64,000 bases of DNA. Origin: Paenibacillus amylolyticus. Lineage in GTDB: Bacteria > Bacillota > Bacilli > Paenibacillales > Paenibacillaceae. The stretch spans positions 1 through 64,000 of the forward strand of contig NZ_BCNV01000011.1 of assembly GCF_001570725.1 (NCBI RefSeq), written 5' to 3'. Of the stretch, positions 8,577 through 17,214 are shown in pieces. The stretch's first letter is position 1, and the number at the start of each line of letters is the position of its first letter. Both the position numbers and the translations under genes were made by a program. The notes beneath the pieces are model-generated. The model was not told the DNA's origin. It saw nothing but the letters and a program-made list of their open reading frames with translations, and did not search any database.

Positions 8577-9887
8577 TTAGTAGTAACTGCTGCCTTCCAC
8601 GAATTCGAATTCAAAGTCTCCGATGCGCACGATGGTGCCTTCTACAGCTCCGCGCTTACGCAACTCAGCATCCACACCCATATAACGCAGTGTACGTGCG
8701 AGTTTCAGTATAGCCTCATGCGAGTTCAGTTGCATCCGTTTCATCATGCGGTCAATCTTGGCACTTTCGACAACGAACATTTCATTCTCACGCACAATTT
8801 TGAAACCATCGTCTTCTTTTTTGTCCAGACTATATACTTTACGTTCAGATACATCTGCTACCTCTTCAACCACTCGCTCGTCTGGAGCCTGATCCAGCAG
8901 ATCAGCTGCACGATACAGAAGTTCTTGAATCCCTTTCCGGGTCAAGGATGAAATTGGCATCACTTCAATATCAGGTTGAACTTCACGAACTTGCTGTAAG
9001 AATTGCTCCAGGTTCGCTTCAGAGTCTGGCATATCCATTTTGTTAGCTGCGACAACTTGCGTTCTCTCGGCGAGAAGCGGATTGTACAGCTTCAATTCGT
9101 CATTGATTTTCTGCCAGTCTTCAAAAGGATCACGTCCTTCTGAACCCGACATGTCCACCACATGAATAATAATACGGGTACGCTCGACATGACGTAAAAA
9201 CTCATGTCCCAGTCCGATTCCTTCATGTGCGCCTTCAATCAGACCAGGCAAATCGGCCATAACGAAGCTACGACCTTCACCTACACCAACCACACCCAGA
9301 TTCGGTGTAATAGTTGTGAAATGGTATGCACCAATCTTTGGCTTGGCTGACGAAACGACAGAAAGCAATGTGGATTTCCCGACACTTGGGAAACCAACCA
9401 AACCTACATCCGCCATAACTTTTAATTCGAGCACGATGTAACGCTCTTGTCCTTCTTCACCGTTCTCAGCAAGTTCAGGCGCAGGATTGTTCGGTGTGGC
9501 AAATCGGATGTTCCCCCGTCCGCCCCGACCACCACGAGCAATAACAACCTGTTGACCGTGACGTGTCATATCCGCCAGTACTTCTCCACTGTCTTCATCC
9601 AAGATGATAGTTCCTGGTGGAATGCGCACAATCATGTTCTCCGCGTTTGCACCATGCTGACTTTTATTACGTCCCTTCTCACCACGTGGGGCCTTGAAGT
9701 GACGCTGGTAACGGAAATCCATCAACGTCCGCAGACCTTCATCCACACGGAAAATGATGTCAGCTCCTCTGCCTCCATCGCCCCCGGCAGGTCCGCCGTT
9801 TGGTACATACTTCTCACGACGGAACGAAATAATTCCGTCCCCTCCGTCTCCGGCTTTCACATAAATCTTCGCTTTATCTACAAACAT
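8577..9887 (-). CDS. obgE: GTPase Obg
   Basis: A 436-residue Obg-family GTPase that associates with the 50S ribosome and is needed for ribosome maturation and, in Bacillus, for sporulation and stress signalling. The glycine-rich Obg fold occupies about residues 1-158 (AGDGGDGIISFRREKYVPNGG). The G domain has the P-loop GFPSVGKSTLLS, switch DLPGLIEGAHEG and the NKMD motif. A C-terminal OCT domain (about 355-430) ends in FEFVEG. The start ATG follows AAGGGG. It lies 17 bp after spo0B, the same order as in B. subtilis. Confidence 0.97.
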   Translation of the reverse strand: MFVDKAKIYVKAGDGGDGIISFRREKYVPNGGPAGGDGGRGADIIFRVDEGLRTLMDFRYQRHFKAPRGEKGRNKSQHGANAENMIVRIPPGTIILDEDSGEVLADMTRHGQQVVIARGGRGGRGNIRFATPNNPAPELAENGEEGQERYIVLELKVMADVGLVGFPSVGKSTLLSVVSSAKPKIGAYHFTTITPNLGVVGVGEGRSFVMADLPGLIEGAHEGIGLGHEFLRHVERTRIIIHVVDMSGSEGRDPFEDWQKINDELKLYNPLLAERTQVVAANKMDMPDSEANLEQFLQQVREVQPDIEVMPISSLTRKGIQELLYRAADLLDQAPDERVVEEVADVSERKVYSLDKKEDDGFKIVRENEMFVVESAKIDRMMKRMQLNSHEAILKLARTLRYMGVDAELRKRGAVEGTIVRIGDFEFEFVEGSSYY

Positions 9888-9904
9888 TGGTTAACCCCTT
9901 CTTC

Positions 9905-10642
9905 CTATATTCCACACGGCATTCTGAATTGTATAAACGTATCCTCAGACGGAAGCTGCTCCGTTCTGACTTTTTTTCCTTTGAGTACGGCAGTAAGCTG
10001 CCGCAGTGTTTCCGGATCGGGTGTTTGATCCCCATCCAGTCGGACAACTACATCTCCATGATCCTGTCCGAAGTTCAAGGTCAGTTTGCGAACCTCTCCC
10101 CAAGAAGACCGGCCGCCGCCATATTGATAGGCCCTAATTGCATCCGCAATCGCCCCGGTAAGTGACTCGCCATCCTCGGGAGAGACCAGAGCACTAAGCT
10201 GCAACTCATCTTCTATTTCCACATGCAATTCCAGCGCGATTCCACTGGCGCGAAATGACTGAAGATAAAATACGAGGGAAGGAATACCCAATCTGGAGAT
10301 TCGGCTTTCTTCTGTAACCCGCTCTTTTATTCTTTCCACACATTGCAAGGATTTATCAAGTTTGCCCAGCCGAAGATATCCATATAACACCTGAAGGTCG
10401 TTCATCCAGTCGTGTCGATGATGATTTAATGAAGCAATTGCTGTCTTTTCCATGGATTGTATGATGGCTCTGCGTTCCGCCTCCGCCTGTTTCTTCATCG
10501 CATTCACAGAAATGAGCAATACTGCGACGGACCACAATGCGCACACGACGCTTGAGATCATCGCCGGATACAACATAACGAAAACCAAAGGAATCAGAAG
10601 TGAACATGCCGCAATCCACGGCACTCTTTTCCAAGATTTCAT
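9905..10642 (-). CDS. spo0B: sporulation initiation phosphotransferase Spo0B
   Basis: About 245 residues. Two N-terminal hydrophobic helices (WIAACSLLIPLVFVMLYP and a second up to about residue 45) precede a histidine-kinase-like dimerisation helix with the phosphorylatable histidine in NHHRHDWMNDLQVLYGYL, and a degenerate C-terminal ATPase-like domain. Spo0B passes phosphate from Spo0F to Spo0A in the phosphorelay. The membrane segments are not in the B. subtilis protein but are compatible with Spo0B-domain proteins of related genera. The open frame reaches 10702; ATG 10642 is preferred because GGGGAGAA lies just ahead of it. Position between rpmA and obgE supports the call. Confidence 0.85.
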   Translation of the reverse strand: MKSWKRVPWIAACSLLIPLVFVMLYPAMISSVVCALWSVAVLLISVNAMKKQAEAERRAIIQSMEKTAIASLNHHRHDWMNDLQVLYGYLRLGKLDKSLQCVERIKERVTEESRISRLGIPSLVFYLQSFRASGIALELHVEIEDELQLSALVSPEDGESLTGAIADAIRAYQYGGGRSSWGEVRKLTLNFGQDHGDVVVRLDGDQTPDPETLRQLTAVLKGKKVRTEQLPSEDTFIQFRMPCGI

Positions 10643-10742
10643 GGCTTCTCCCCGTTCTACAAAACTCGGTTGGTCTACACCCACCGTAACCAAGTATAAC
10701 ATGTCTTTTCTGCCAGTTCATTATCGAATAACCGTTGAATAC

Positions 10743-10770
10743 AAAAAACCTCCGGCAAAAATGCCGAAGG
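10743..10770 (-). terminator. intrinsic terminator between rpmA and spo0B
   Basis: A 9-bp stem with one G-T pair (CCTTCGGCA/TGCCGGAGG, 10749-10757 with 10762-10770) and a 4-nt loop are followed by six T on the minus strand. It would end most ribosomal-protein transcripts and let only read-through reach spo0B and obgE. Confidence 0.88.
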
Positions 10771-10792
10771 CTCCTTAGGCGGAATGCCGATA

Positions 10793-11104
10793 TTACGCTT
10801 CTACTGCAGCTGCTACAGGAGCAACGTTAACAGGATAGATGCTTACTTTTTTACGATCGCGACCCCAACGTTCGAATTTTACAACGCCGTCGATTTTCGC
10901 GAACAAAGTGTCATCTTTACCGATACCAACATTAGTTCCTGGGTGAATTTTCGTTCCGCGTTGGCGAACGAGAATGCTACCACCAGTTACAGTTTGACCA
11001 TCAGCACGTTTAACACCCAGACGTTGAGCATTACTGTCACGTCCGTTCTTCGTGGAACCTACACCTTTTTTCGATGCGAATAACTGAAGATTTAATTTCA
11101 ACAT
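10793..11104 (-). CDS. rpmA: 50S ribosomal protein L27
   Basis: A 103-residue L27 of the large ribosomal subunit, whose N-terminus reaches the peptidyl-transferase centre. It carries the Firmicutes N-terminal extension MLKLNLQLFASKKG; established work in Staphylococcus shows that the Prp protease cuts after the LQLF part before L27 becomes functional, and prp is the next gene upstream. The conserved core includes GSTKNGRDSNAQRLGVK and RQRGTKIHPG. The start follows AAGGAGGAC. Confidence 0.98.
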   Translation of the reverse strand: MLKLNLQLFASKKGVGSTKNGRDSNAQRLGVKRADGQTVTGGSILVRQRGTKIHPGTNVGIGKDDTLFAKIDGVVKFERWGRDRKKVSIYPVNVAPVAAAVEA

Positions 11105-11127
11105 GATTGGTTGTCCTCCTTCTTTAC

Positions 11128-11457
11128 TTATTTGAATTGCTGTATTTTAATATACTTCCCGTATGACTCTGCAATATTAGAGAGCATAACCACCATGGAT
11201 TCGAGTAACAATTGTACCTGGGACCAGGTTTCCCCTCTCTCCAACAAAGGTAAAGAACCACTTAAAAAGCCATTCTTCATCTTGGCATCCATTTCGACAC
11301 CGGTCAATGTTTCAATCGAGTTCACCGTACCCACTGTAACAGCGGATACCCCGGCACATACGATGTCTTCTCCCCGCTTGGCAAAATTAGCATGCCCTTC
11401 GATGGAAAAACGTTCGATGTTCCCGTCCTCATCACGAAAGATTTGAACGATAATCAC
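11128..11457 (-). CDS. prp: L27-processing cysteine protease Prp
   Basis: A 109-residue protein of the YsxB/Prp family, the cysteine protease that removes the N-terminal extension of L27. The catalytic His lies in EGHANFAKRG and the catalytic Cys in DIVCAGVSAVTVGT, both present. It starts at GTG 11457 with AGAAGGTG upstream and sits between rplU and rpmA, the conserved arrangement linking the protease with its substrate. Confidence 0.95.
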   Translation of the reverse strand: MIIVQIFRDEDGNIERFSIEGHANFAKRGEDIVCAGVSAVTVGTVNSIETLTGVEMDAKMKNGFLSGSLPLLERGETWSQVQLLLESMVVMLSNIAESYGKYIKIQQFK

Positions 11458-11471
11458 TTATCGCACCTTCT

Positions 11472-11783
11472 TTACGCTTTGATTTTTTCGATAGTTACTT
11501 TAGTGTACGGTTGACGGTGACCTTGCTTCACATGGTAGTTCTTTTTAGGTTTGTATTTGTATACGATAACCTTTTGTCCTTTGCCATGTTTCTCCACTTT
11601 AGCCGTTACAGTAGCTCCGGAAATCAATGGTGTACCTGCTGTCAAACCTTGTTCGTTAGATACAGCCAGGACACGGTCGAACGTTACGCTTTCGCCATCG
11701 TTCGCAGTCAATTTCTCGATGAACAGAACATCGCCCTCTTGGACTTTGTACTGTTTGCCGCCTGTTTCAATAATTGCGTACAT
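11472..11783 (-). CDS. rplU: 50S ribosomal protein L21
   Basis: A 103-residue large-subunit protein L21 that binds 23S rRNA. MYAIIETGGKQYKVQEGD at the N-terminus and the C-terminal KPKKNYHVKQGHRQPYTKV are family signatures. It starts at ATG 11783 behind GAGGAGGTG and is first in rplU-prp-rpmA. A structured 5' leader precedes it, so autoregulation by L21 is likely. Confidence 0.98.
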   Translation of the reverse strand: MYAIIETGGKQYKVQEGDVLFIEKLTANDGESVTFDRVLAVSNEQGLTAGTPLISGATVTAKVEKHGKGQKVIVYKYKPKKNYHVKQGHRQPYTKVTIEKIKA

Positions 11784-11907
11784 TTGCCTTGCACCTCCTC
11801 ATGTCTCAGACTCGCCCGTTCTCAGGTGACAGTGTCCTTGCGGAACTGTTCTTATACCCGGCCAGTGCGGTTACAGCATGTGCAAGACCATTAGGCTAAA
11901 CACATAC
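11784..11907 (-). ncRNA. ribosomal protein L21 leader (cis-regulatory)
   Basis: About 124 nt of untranslated RNA lie between the predicted start site and rplU. The position and size fit the L21 leader family of Firmicutes, a cis-acting structure thought to bind L21. The leader contains short self-complementary segments that could form a structure masking the AGGAGG. I recognised it mainly by location; a covariance-model search would decide. Confidence 0.55.
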
Positions 11908-11913
11908 TTGAAG

Positions 11914-11942
11914 ATTATATCACGCAATATATCAAAAATCAA
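11914..11942 (-). promoter_or_regulatory. rplU operon promoter
   Basis: TTGATT (11937-11942) and a perfect TATAAT (11914-11919) on the minus strand are 17 bp apart, with an extended TGA just before the -10. The -35 overlaps the last codons of rng (its stop codon is at 11939). Confidence 0.8.
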
Positions 11943-13189
11943 TGCAAAGGTGAAATATATCTTTTTCCCGTACCATGACAGGAAGAACACGGCTCCACAT
12001 AGGGTAACGTGCTCTCTTCCCGCACTTTTTTGCGTGTCAGTTCTAGCAAGCCCAGCTTGGTCCAGCCCATCACGAACGCTTTGGTCCGATCCTTCTTGAG
12101 CTCACCCTCCAAGGTCGCCGCCACTTCATGCCGATTCGAAGCTTCCTCCATATCAATGAAGTCGACAATAATCATGCCACCGATATCTCGCAGGCGCATC
12201 AGACGGGCAATCTCCACTGCTGCCTGCATGTTCGTCTCTGTCACGGTCTCTTCCAGACTGTCACCGCCAGCTCCCGTATATTTGCCTGTGTTCACATCCA
12301 CTACAGTCAGAGCTTCGGTATGATCAATGACGATATATCCGCCTCCAGGCAACCACACTTTCCGGGCAAAATCCTTGTTCAACTGCTCCTGCACACCATA
12401 AGCAGCAAAGATGGACTCTGTTCCCCGATACACCTGTACTTTGGGTTGATGACCGGGACTTATCTCTTCCAGCAACGCTTTTACCTCGCGGGCTTGTCCT
12501 TCACTATCAGTGATGACTTCGTCACTGCCTGGCGTATACACATCTCTGATGATTCGCTGTACCATGCTATGATCCCGATGCAATAGGCTCGGGGAAGGCA
12601 AACTGTCCGCTTTTTCGCGAATCAGGTACCACTGCGCACGTAATGTTTCCAAGTCTGCCTGAATGGCTTCATGCTGTTCTTCTGCAGATACGGTTCGGAT
12701 AATAAGCCCCTCTTCATCCCGTCTCAGTTGCTCTCCAAGTGCCTTTAGGCGGGAACGATCCCCCTCACGGCCAATTTTCTTGGATACCGCCACATAGTCA
12801 GCAATAGGCATGTAGACAAGCCAGCGGCCCGGAAGTGAATAATGAGTCGTCACCCGGGCTCCCTTGCCTCCTACCGGTTCCTTCAGAACCTGAACAATGA
12901 CTTCCTGACCCGGACGAAGCAACTCCGAGATGGAAGGCTTCACCTTGGGCTGCTTCTCCAGATGGGGATGCAACACATCGTCCACATATAGAAACGCATT
13001 CTTTTTCTGACCGATATCCACAAAAGCAGCCTGCATACCCGGTAACACATTCACGACCCGTCCCTTGAAAAAGGAACCCAGCAGTCCACGCTCGCGTGTA
13101 CGTTCTGCCGTGAATTCCACAGCTTTGCCTTCTTCCAGAAGCGCCATTTGCATGAGGTTATGTTCATTATGTACAATCATTTGTTTCAT
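11939..13189 (-). CDS. rng: ribonuclease E/G family protein
   Basis: About 416 residues with the RNase G/E layout: an S1-type RNA-binding domain early (GLLGSFFKGRVVNVLPGMQAA), an RNase H-like and 5'-sensor region, the DNase I-like catalytic part (GGGYIVIDHTEALTVVDVNTG and IGGMIIVDFIDME, supplying the Mg-binding aspartates) and a C-terminal zinc-link-like EPCSSCHGTGK. It lacks any long degradosome tail, so it is RNase G sized. This endonuclease matures rRNA and cuts mRNA. The start ATG 13189 behind AGAGGTGA is preferred to the upstream GTG/TTG options. Confidence 0.93.
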   Translation of the reverse strand: MKQMIVHNEHNLMQMALLEEGKAVEFTAERTRERGLLGSFFKGRVVNVLPGMQAAFVDIGQKKNAFLYVDDVLHPHLEKQPKVKPSISELLRPGQEVIVQVLKEPVGGKGARVTTHYSLPGRWLVYMPIADYVAVSKKIGREGDRSRLKALGEQLRRDEEGLIIRTVSAEEQHEAIQADLETLRAQWYLIREKADSLPSPSLLHRDHSMVQRIIRDVYTPGSDEVITDSEGQAREVKALLEEISPGHQPKVQVYRGTESIFAAYGVQEQLNKDFARKVWLPGGGYIVIDHTEALTVVDVNTGKYTGAGGDSLEETVTETNMQAAVEIARLMRLRDIGGMIIVDFIDMEEASNRHEVAATLEGELKKDRTKAFVMGWTKLGLLELTRKKVREESTLPYVEPCSSCHGTGKRYISPLH

Positions 13190-13295
13190 GGCTTCACCTC
13201 TAGAAGACAATTCAATTCATCCACATCCATTTCAGTATCTTTACATTTCTCATTGTACATGTATTAACCCATTTCAGAACAGGTCCACCAGAACA

Positions 13296-14156
13296 CTACA
13301 ACTTATCGCCATTTTGTTGAAAATAGGAACCGATAATGCGTTGTTCAGGCAATACTGCCATAATTCGTCCCTGTCTGTTCATCACGTATACCATATGGTA
13401 TCTTTCTCTCTTTAATAGACGCAAAATAGTGTCCAAAGGTTTCGCTGGAAATGAGATTATTGGCTGCGCCAAACTGCCAGTAGCCGCATGCCGAGCGAAA
13501 GCACCCTCCCGATTCATGAGAAAACGGATAAAGCGATAGGGCACATTTCGGTAATCCGTCAGGTTAGAATAGAACAAAAAAAGACCGATTAACAGAATGT
13601 TGAGCGGTAGGCCGTAATCTCCGGTAAGCCATCGGCTGATGGCAACCAAAATTACCCCTACGCTACAGAGGATGCTAATTCTGTAAGTCCACATTAATGT
13701 TGTATAGTAGGGTGCCCACAGACTGACAAGCGCCTGCACAATTTTACCGCCGTCCAGAGGCAGTAAGGGTAGCAGATTAAAGAGGGCAATGAGCAGATTC
13801 CCCTGAATGATGTAGTTCAGAAAAACAGGATCGCCCAGATTGCCATACTGCAGCAGCCATACCACGCCTACCATTAGCATGTTTTGCAATGGACCTGCCA
13901 GAGCGATCATGATTTCCCGGAAGGCCGTGATGTTGCCTCCATCTTCAATAACCGCCACCCCTCCAAAAGGGAGCATCTGGATGGATACGACACGACAGCC
14001 CAGAAGGGCCGCCGCCGCAGCATGTCCACATTCATGAATGAATACGATGGCAAACAACGTAATGAGTTCAATGAAATGTCCAGTCAGAAGAGAAGCCATC
14101 ATGATAATTACAAAAAATGGGTGAAACGTAATACGCACTCCCCACACCCTAATCAA
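13296..14156 (-). CDS. spoIVFB: stage IV sporulation protein FB, site-2 metalloprotease
   Basis: About 286 residues, multi-pass membrane protease of the S2P family, which in Bacillus cleaves pro-sigma-K in the mother cell. The zinc motif is HECGH (residues 41-45) in a transmembrane helix; the second motif LLPLLPLDGGKI supplies the metal-binding aspartate. The C-terminus has a CBS-like stretch (YHMVYVMNRQGRIMAVLPEQ). The upstream gene encodes its regulator SpoIVFA and overlaps it by 8 bp. TTG 14156 is chosen because GGAAG lies nine bases ahead; TTG 14162 is too close to it. Confidence 0.93.
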   Translation of the reverse strand: MIRVWGVRITFHPFFVIIMMASLLTGHFIELITLFAIVFIHECGHAAAAALLGCRVVSIQMLPFGGVAVIEDGGNITAFREIMIALAGPLQNMLMVGVVWLLQYGNLGDPVFLNYIIQGNLLIALFNLLPLLPLDGGKIVQALVSLWAPYYTTLMWTYRISILCSVGVILVAISRWLTGDYGLPLNILLIGLFLFYSNLTDYRNVPYRFIRFLMNREGAFARHAATGSLAQPIISFPAKPLDTILRLLKRERYHMVYVMNRQGRIMAVLPEQRIIGSYFQQNGDKL

Positions 14157-14997
14157 GGGCAACGACTTCCGCTGGGTCTACGTACTCCTCACCCTCTTTG
14201 ACCGCAAAATAGAGCGTGGCCGGTTGTTCACCACCCGTAGTCTTGAGACTCCCTACCGCATTCCCCGCTTCAACCCAATCGTTCACGTTCACTTCACTTT
14301 CGTTCAACCGACCGTATATTGCCGTGACATTGCCTGTATGCTGGATGACAACCGTGAATCCACTTGCTGCATCTCCGATAACCTCCATGACACGCCCTGC
14401 ATCCGAACTGGCGACCTGTATAAGTTCTGCACCTGCGGCATCCGGAACGATCTCAATTCCCTTCATGCTAAGCGCAAATGGCTGAACCACTGTGCCCGAG
14501 ATCGGTTTGCCCAGTAACTGCCGAATACCGGAACCATTGACAGCATCCGTCGTATGTCCGAGAACCGGTAGAAACGAAGGCGTTCCTCCAAAGTGCCGTT
14601 CATACCAGGCTGCAGCAGAGGCAAAATCCATATCTCGATGGAGTGCATCGGCAATTACTGTTTTGGGTGATGTGGTCCACGAGGTATCCAATTGAAACAG
14701 CCCCCATACTCCGCCAAATATCAAAGCACTAATGGCTGTCCGCCTTAAAAGTGACTTGAACAGGTTGAATCTCGAATGCCCGCCTGGAACGAAATGACCA
14801 TTCTCTTTTTTCCATAACCATTCCGGGTCTCTTTCCTGCATCCCTTCGCTAGACGTAAACGGCTTCCGGTGTATGATCTCATTCTTGTCCAATAGTGAAC
14901 CTACTTTTTGCTCCTGCAAGACTTCCACAGTCGCACCGTCCATCAGTCGCCGAATGCGTTCTTCTCGTCTCTGCTTGATTCTGAGTTTCGTGTTCAT
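14149..14997 (-). CDS. spoIVFA: stage IV sporulation protein FA, degenerate M23 domain
   Basis: About 282 residues: a basic N-terminal cytoplasmic part (RIKQRREERIRRLMDG), one membrane helix (FKSLLRRTAISALIFGGVWG), then an extracytoplasmic LytM/M23-like domain (about 190-280). SpoIVFA anchors and regulates SpoIVFB. A single metal-type histidine remains (VVIQHTGNVTAIYG), while the expected HxH near the end is replaced by TLYFAVKEG, so the domain should lack peptidase activity. The start ATG 14997 follows GGGAGGA; the open frame extends to 15081 without an SD. Confidence 0.9.
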   Translation of the reverse strand: MNTKLRIKQRREERIRRLMDGATVEVLQEQKVGSLLDKNEIIHRKPFTSSEGMQERDPEWLWKKENGHFVPGGHSRFNLFKSLLRRTAISALIFGGVWGLFQLDTSWTTSPKTVIADALHRDMDFASAAAWYERHFGGTPSFLPVLGHTTDAVNGSGIRQLLGKPISGTVVQPFALSMKGIEIVPDAAGAELIQVASSDAGRVMEVIGDAASGFTVVIQHTGNVTAIYGRLNESEVNVNDWVEAGNAVGSLKTTGGEQPATLYFAVKEGEEYVDPAEVVALD

Positions 14998-15079
14998 GGA
15001 ATGTCCTCCCGCCGAGGCTTGTTTACTACATCCTATGAAGAGGCGGTTGATAATATGAACAAGCCTGACGGCAGGCAAC

Positions 15080-15107
15080 AAAAAAAGCCGGACTATAAGC
15101 CACGGCT
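15080..15107 (-). terminator. probable terminator after minD
   Basis: A short stem AGCCG/CGGCT (15086-15090 with 15103-15107) and a run of seven T on the minus strand lie 40 bp past the minD stop codon. The stem is only five uninterrupted pairs, so termination may be partial. Confidence 0.55.
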
Positions 15108-15145
15108 GTCATGTATTCAGGTGATGAATAAGTTCGTTTAACGAA

Positions 15146-15940
15146 TTAACCCATTCCGAAGAACTTTTTGAAGCGGGTAAAAGCACCCTTTTTCTGCTCC
15201 AGCTGCATCAATGGGACCGTATCTCCCAAAATGCGTCGTGCAATATTCCGATACGCAATCGCTGCAAGTGAATCCGGATTCATGACCGTAGGTTCTCCTG
15301 AATTGGCCGCTTTGATGACTAGCTCATCATCAGGTACGATACCAATCAGGTCAATATTAAGTACTTGTAAGATACCATCGATATCCAGCATGTCACCCGA
15401 TTTAACCATATTATTGCGAATTCGATTCACCACCAGCTTCGGTGATTGAATGTGTGAACTCTCCAGCAGCCCGATGACACGATCCGCATCACGTACTGCA
15501 GCATTTTCCGGTGTAGTGACCACGATGGCCTGATCTGCTCCTGCTACCGCATTTTTGAAACCCTGCTCTATACCGGCTGGGCAATCAATAATGACGTATT
15601 CAAAATCTTTTTTTAGTTCAAGGATAATATCCTTCACCTGTTCTGGCGACACCGAGTTTTTGTCTCTCGTCTGCGCCGCAGGCAACATATATAATTCTTC
15701 GAAACGCTTGTCTTTGACCAAAGCCTGATTCAGACGGCAGCGGCCGTCCGCAACGTCGCACAGATCGTAAATAATACGGTTTTCGAGTCCCATCACGACA
15801 TCCAAATTACGAAGGCCGATATCGGTATCTACCAGACAAACCTTTTTGCCGAGCAGCGCCAGCGCTGTCCCGATGTTTGCCGAGGTGGTTGTTTTACCCA
15901 CGCCGCCTTTACCCGAAGTGATCACGATCGCCTCTCCCAT
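15146..15940 (-). CDS. minD: septum site-determining ATPase MinD
   Basis: A 264-residue ParA/MinD ATPase that recruits MinC to the membrane near the poles to block septation there. The deviant Walker A motif is TSGKGGVGKTTTSANIG, with DTDIGLRNLDVVMG and DCPAGIE following. The C-terminus ends in a basic amphipathic helix (AFTRFKKFFGMG), the membrane-targeting sequence. It follows minC by three bases. Confidence 0.97.
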   Translation of the reverse strand: MGEAIVITSGKGGVGKTTTSANIGTALALLGKKVCLVDTDIGLRNLDVVMGLENRIIYDLCDVADGRCRLNQALVKDKRFEELYMLPAAQTRDKNSVSPEQVKDIILELKKDFEYVIIDCPAGIEQGFKNAVAGADQAIVVTTPENAAVRDADRVIGLLESSHIQSPKLVVNRIRNNMVKSGDMLDIDGILQVLNIDLIGIVPDDELVIKAANSGEPTVMNPDSLAAIAYRNIARRILGDTVPLMQLEQKKGAFTRFKKFFGMG

Positions 15941-15943
15941 GAG

Positions 15944-16606
15944 CTACACTCCTTTAAACACATTAAAATCTCGGCGCAACCGAACGATATTGCTCATCTT
16001 GTCTATCTGCATCTGATTGTCCTGTAAGTAAGCAAATTCCATTCCGGTCTCTCGGCTCTCCCATTCATCGGGAGGACGACTGATGATATCCGCAATCCGC
16101 AGCTGCGTCGGTGCAAACACCGAAGCGGCAATGATGGCTTCTTCGTCCCCGCCAATTCCGGCATGAGCCATACCTCTGAGTGAACCCAACACATATATAT
16201 CTCCGGTACACGTCACCGTGCCCCCCGGATTGATATCCCCAAGAAACAGGAGATTTCCTTCATGATGAAGCACCTGGCCTGAACGCACCATACCACACAT
16301 GGTTACAATCGGCGGCGGTCCTTTAACCTCCGGTTGGAGTGCAGGTGAGTCAATGGATCGAATAAGCAGATTCCCTTTTTGCTTCAATATATCGAGGATC
16401 GCTTCTTTCTGGTCCTCTGTCACTTCGCGGGCACCCAACTTGATATCCACATGAACAATCGGTCCGGTCAAAATATTTTGATGGCTGTGTTCCAGCTTAT
16501 AGCGGAGCTCATAGAGCAATTCCTCGAATTCACATTGATCGTCCAACAGGAAAACCAGGCCGTCTCGGATGCCTTTAATCGTTACGTGATTCGATTTTAC
16601 CGTCAT
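15944..16606 (-). CDS. minC: septum site-determining inhibitor MinC
   Basis: A 220-residue FtsZ-assembly inhibitor. The N-terminal domain (about 1-105) is the FtsZ-interacting part and the C-terminal beta-helix domain (about 110-215) binds MinD, with the typical GMVRSGQVLHHEGNLLFLGD and GDINPGGTV repeats. Start ATG 16606 follows GGGAGGGA. It is followed by minD and preceded by mreD, the standard mreBCD-minCD order of Bacillus. Confidence 0.95.
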   Translation of the reverse strand: MTVKSNHVTIKGIRDGLVFLLDDQCEFEELLYELRYKLEHSHQNILTGPIVHVDIKLGAREVTEDQKEAILDILKQKGNLLIRSIDSPALQPEVKGPPPIVTMCGMVRSGQVLHHEGNLLFLGDINPGGTVTCTGDIYVLGSLRGMAHAGIGGDEEAIIAASVFAPTQLRIADIISRPPDEWESRETGMEFAYLQDNQMQIDKMSNIVRLRRDFNVFKGV

Positions 16607-16680
16607 AAGCCTGTCCCTCCCATCTCATTACATTTCGTGCCCGGGGCCCCAAGTTCCTGCTTTGCGCTCCATAAATGTAT

Positions 16681-17214
16681 TTAAGAAGCTTCTTCTGTCT
16701 TGCTCCGTCTCTTGCCGATCCGCTCCAGTTGTTTCCGAAGCGGGACATAAATGATCAAGGCAAACACAAAATGAACGAACAAATTAGGAATCATGTATTC
16801 AAGCAACGCCCAGTCAAAGGTCACATGGTTAAGTTGGAAGAGCTTGTACAGGAAGAACAGCATGGTGTCATTAAGCAGACTTCCCAAAATGACAACCGAT
16901 ACCATAACCGGCAGAGGTGCACGCGGTGCTTGAAAAATGAGTCCCATCATGTATGCCGATAATCCCATGGAGAATCCGTAAGGTCCAATCATCTCGCCGT
17001 AGAATACGACGTCATGTAATAGTCCAAAAAATATACCGAGCACTAGTGCTGTGTGCCGATGATGATATACAGCGATAAACAAAATTACGATATAAACCAG
17101 ATTGGCAGAAATACGCATCTGCCATCCAGAAGGAATGAGCAGAGGTAAAATCGTGCCTTCCGCAATGAACAAAACGAATAACAGCAGGAACAAGACTTGC
17201 TTGCGCGTCACCAT
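16681..17214 (-). CDS. mreD: rod-shape-determining protein MreD
   Basis: A 177-residue polytopic membrane protein, about five hydrophobic helices, part of the elongasome that guides lateral wall synthesis. GLLHDVVFYGEMIGPYGFSMG and LIYVPLRKQLER fit the MreD family. Its ATG overlaps the mreC stop by one base (TAATG), implying translational coupling. Confidence 0.93.
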   Translation of the reverse strand: MVTRKQVLFLLLFVLFIAEGTILPLLIPSGWQMRISANLVYIVILFIAVYHHRHTALVLGIFFGLLHDVVFYGEMIGPYGFSMGLSAYMMGLIFQAPRAPLPVMVSVVILGSLLNDTMLFFLYKLFQLNHVTFDWALLEYMIPNLFVHFVFALIIYVPLRKQLERIGKRRSKTEEAS

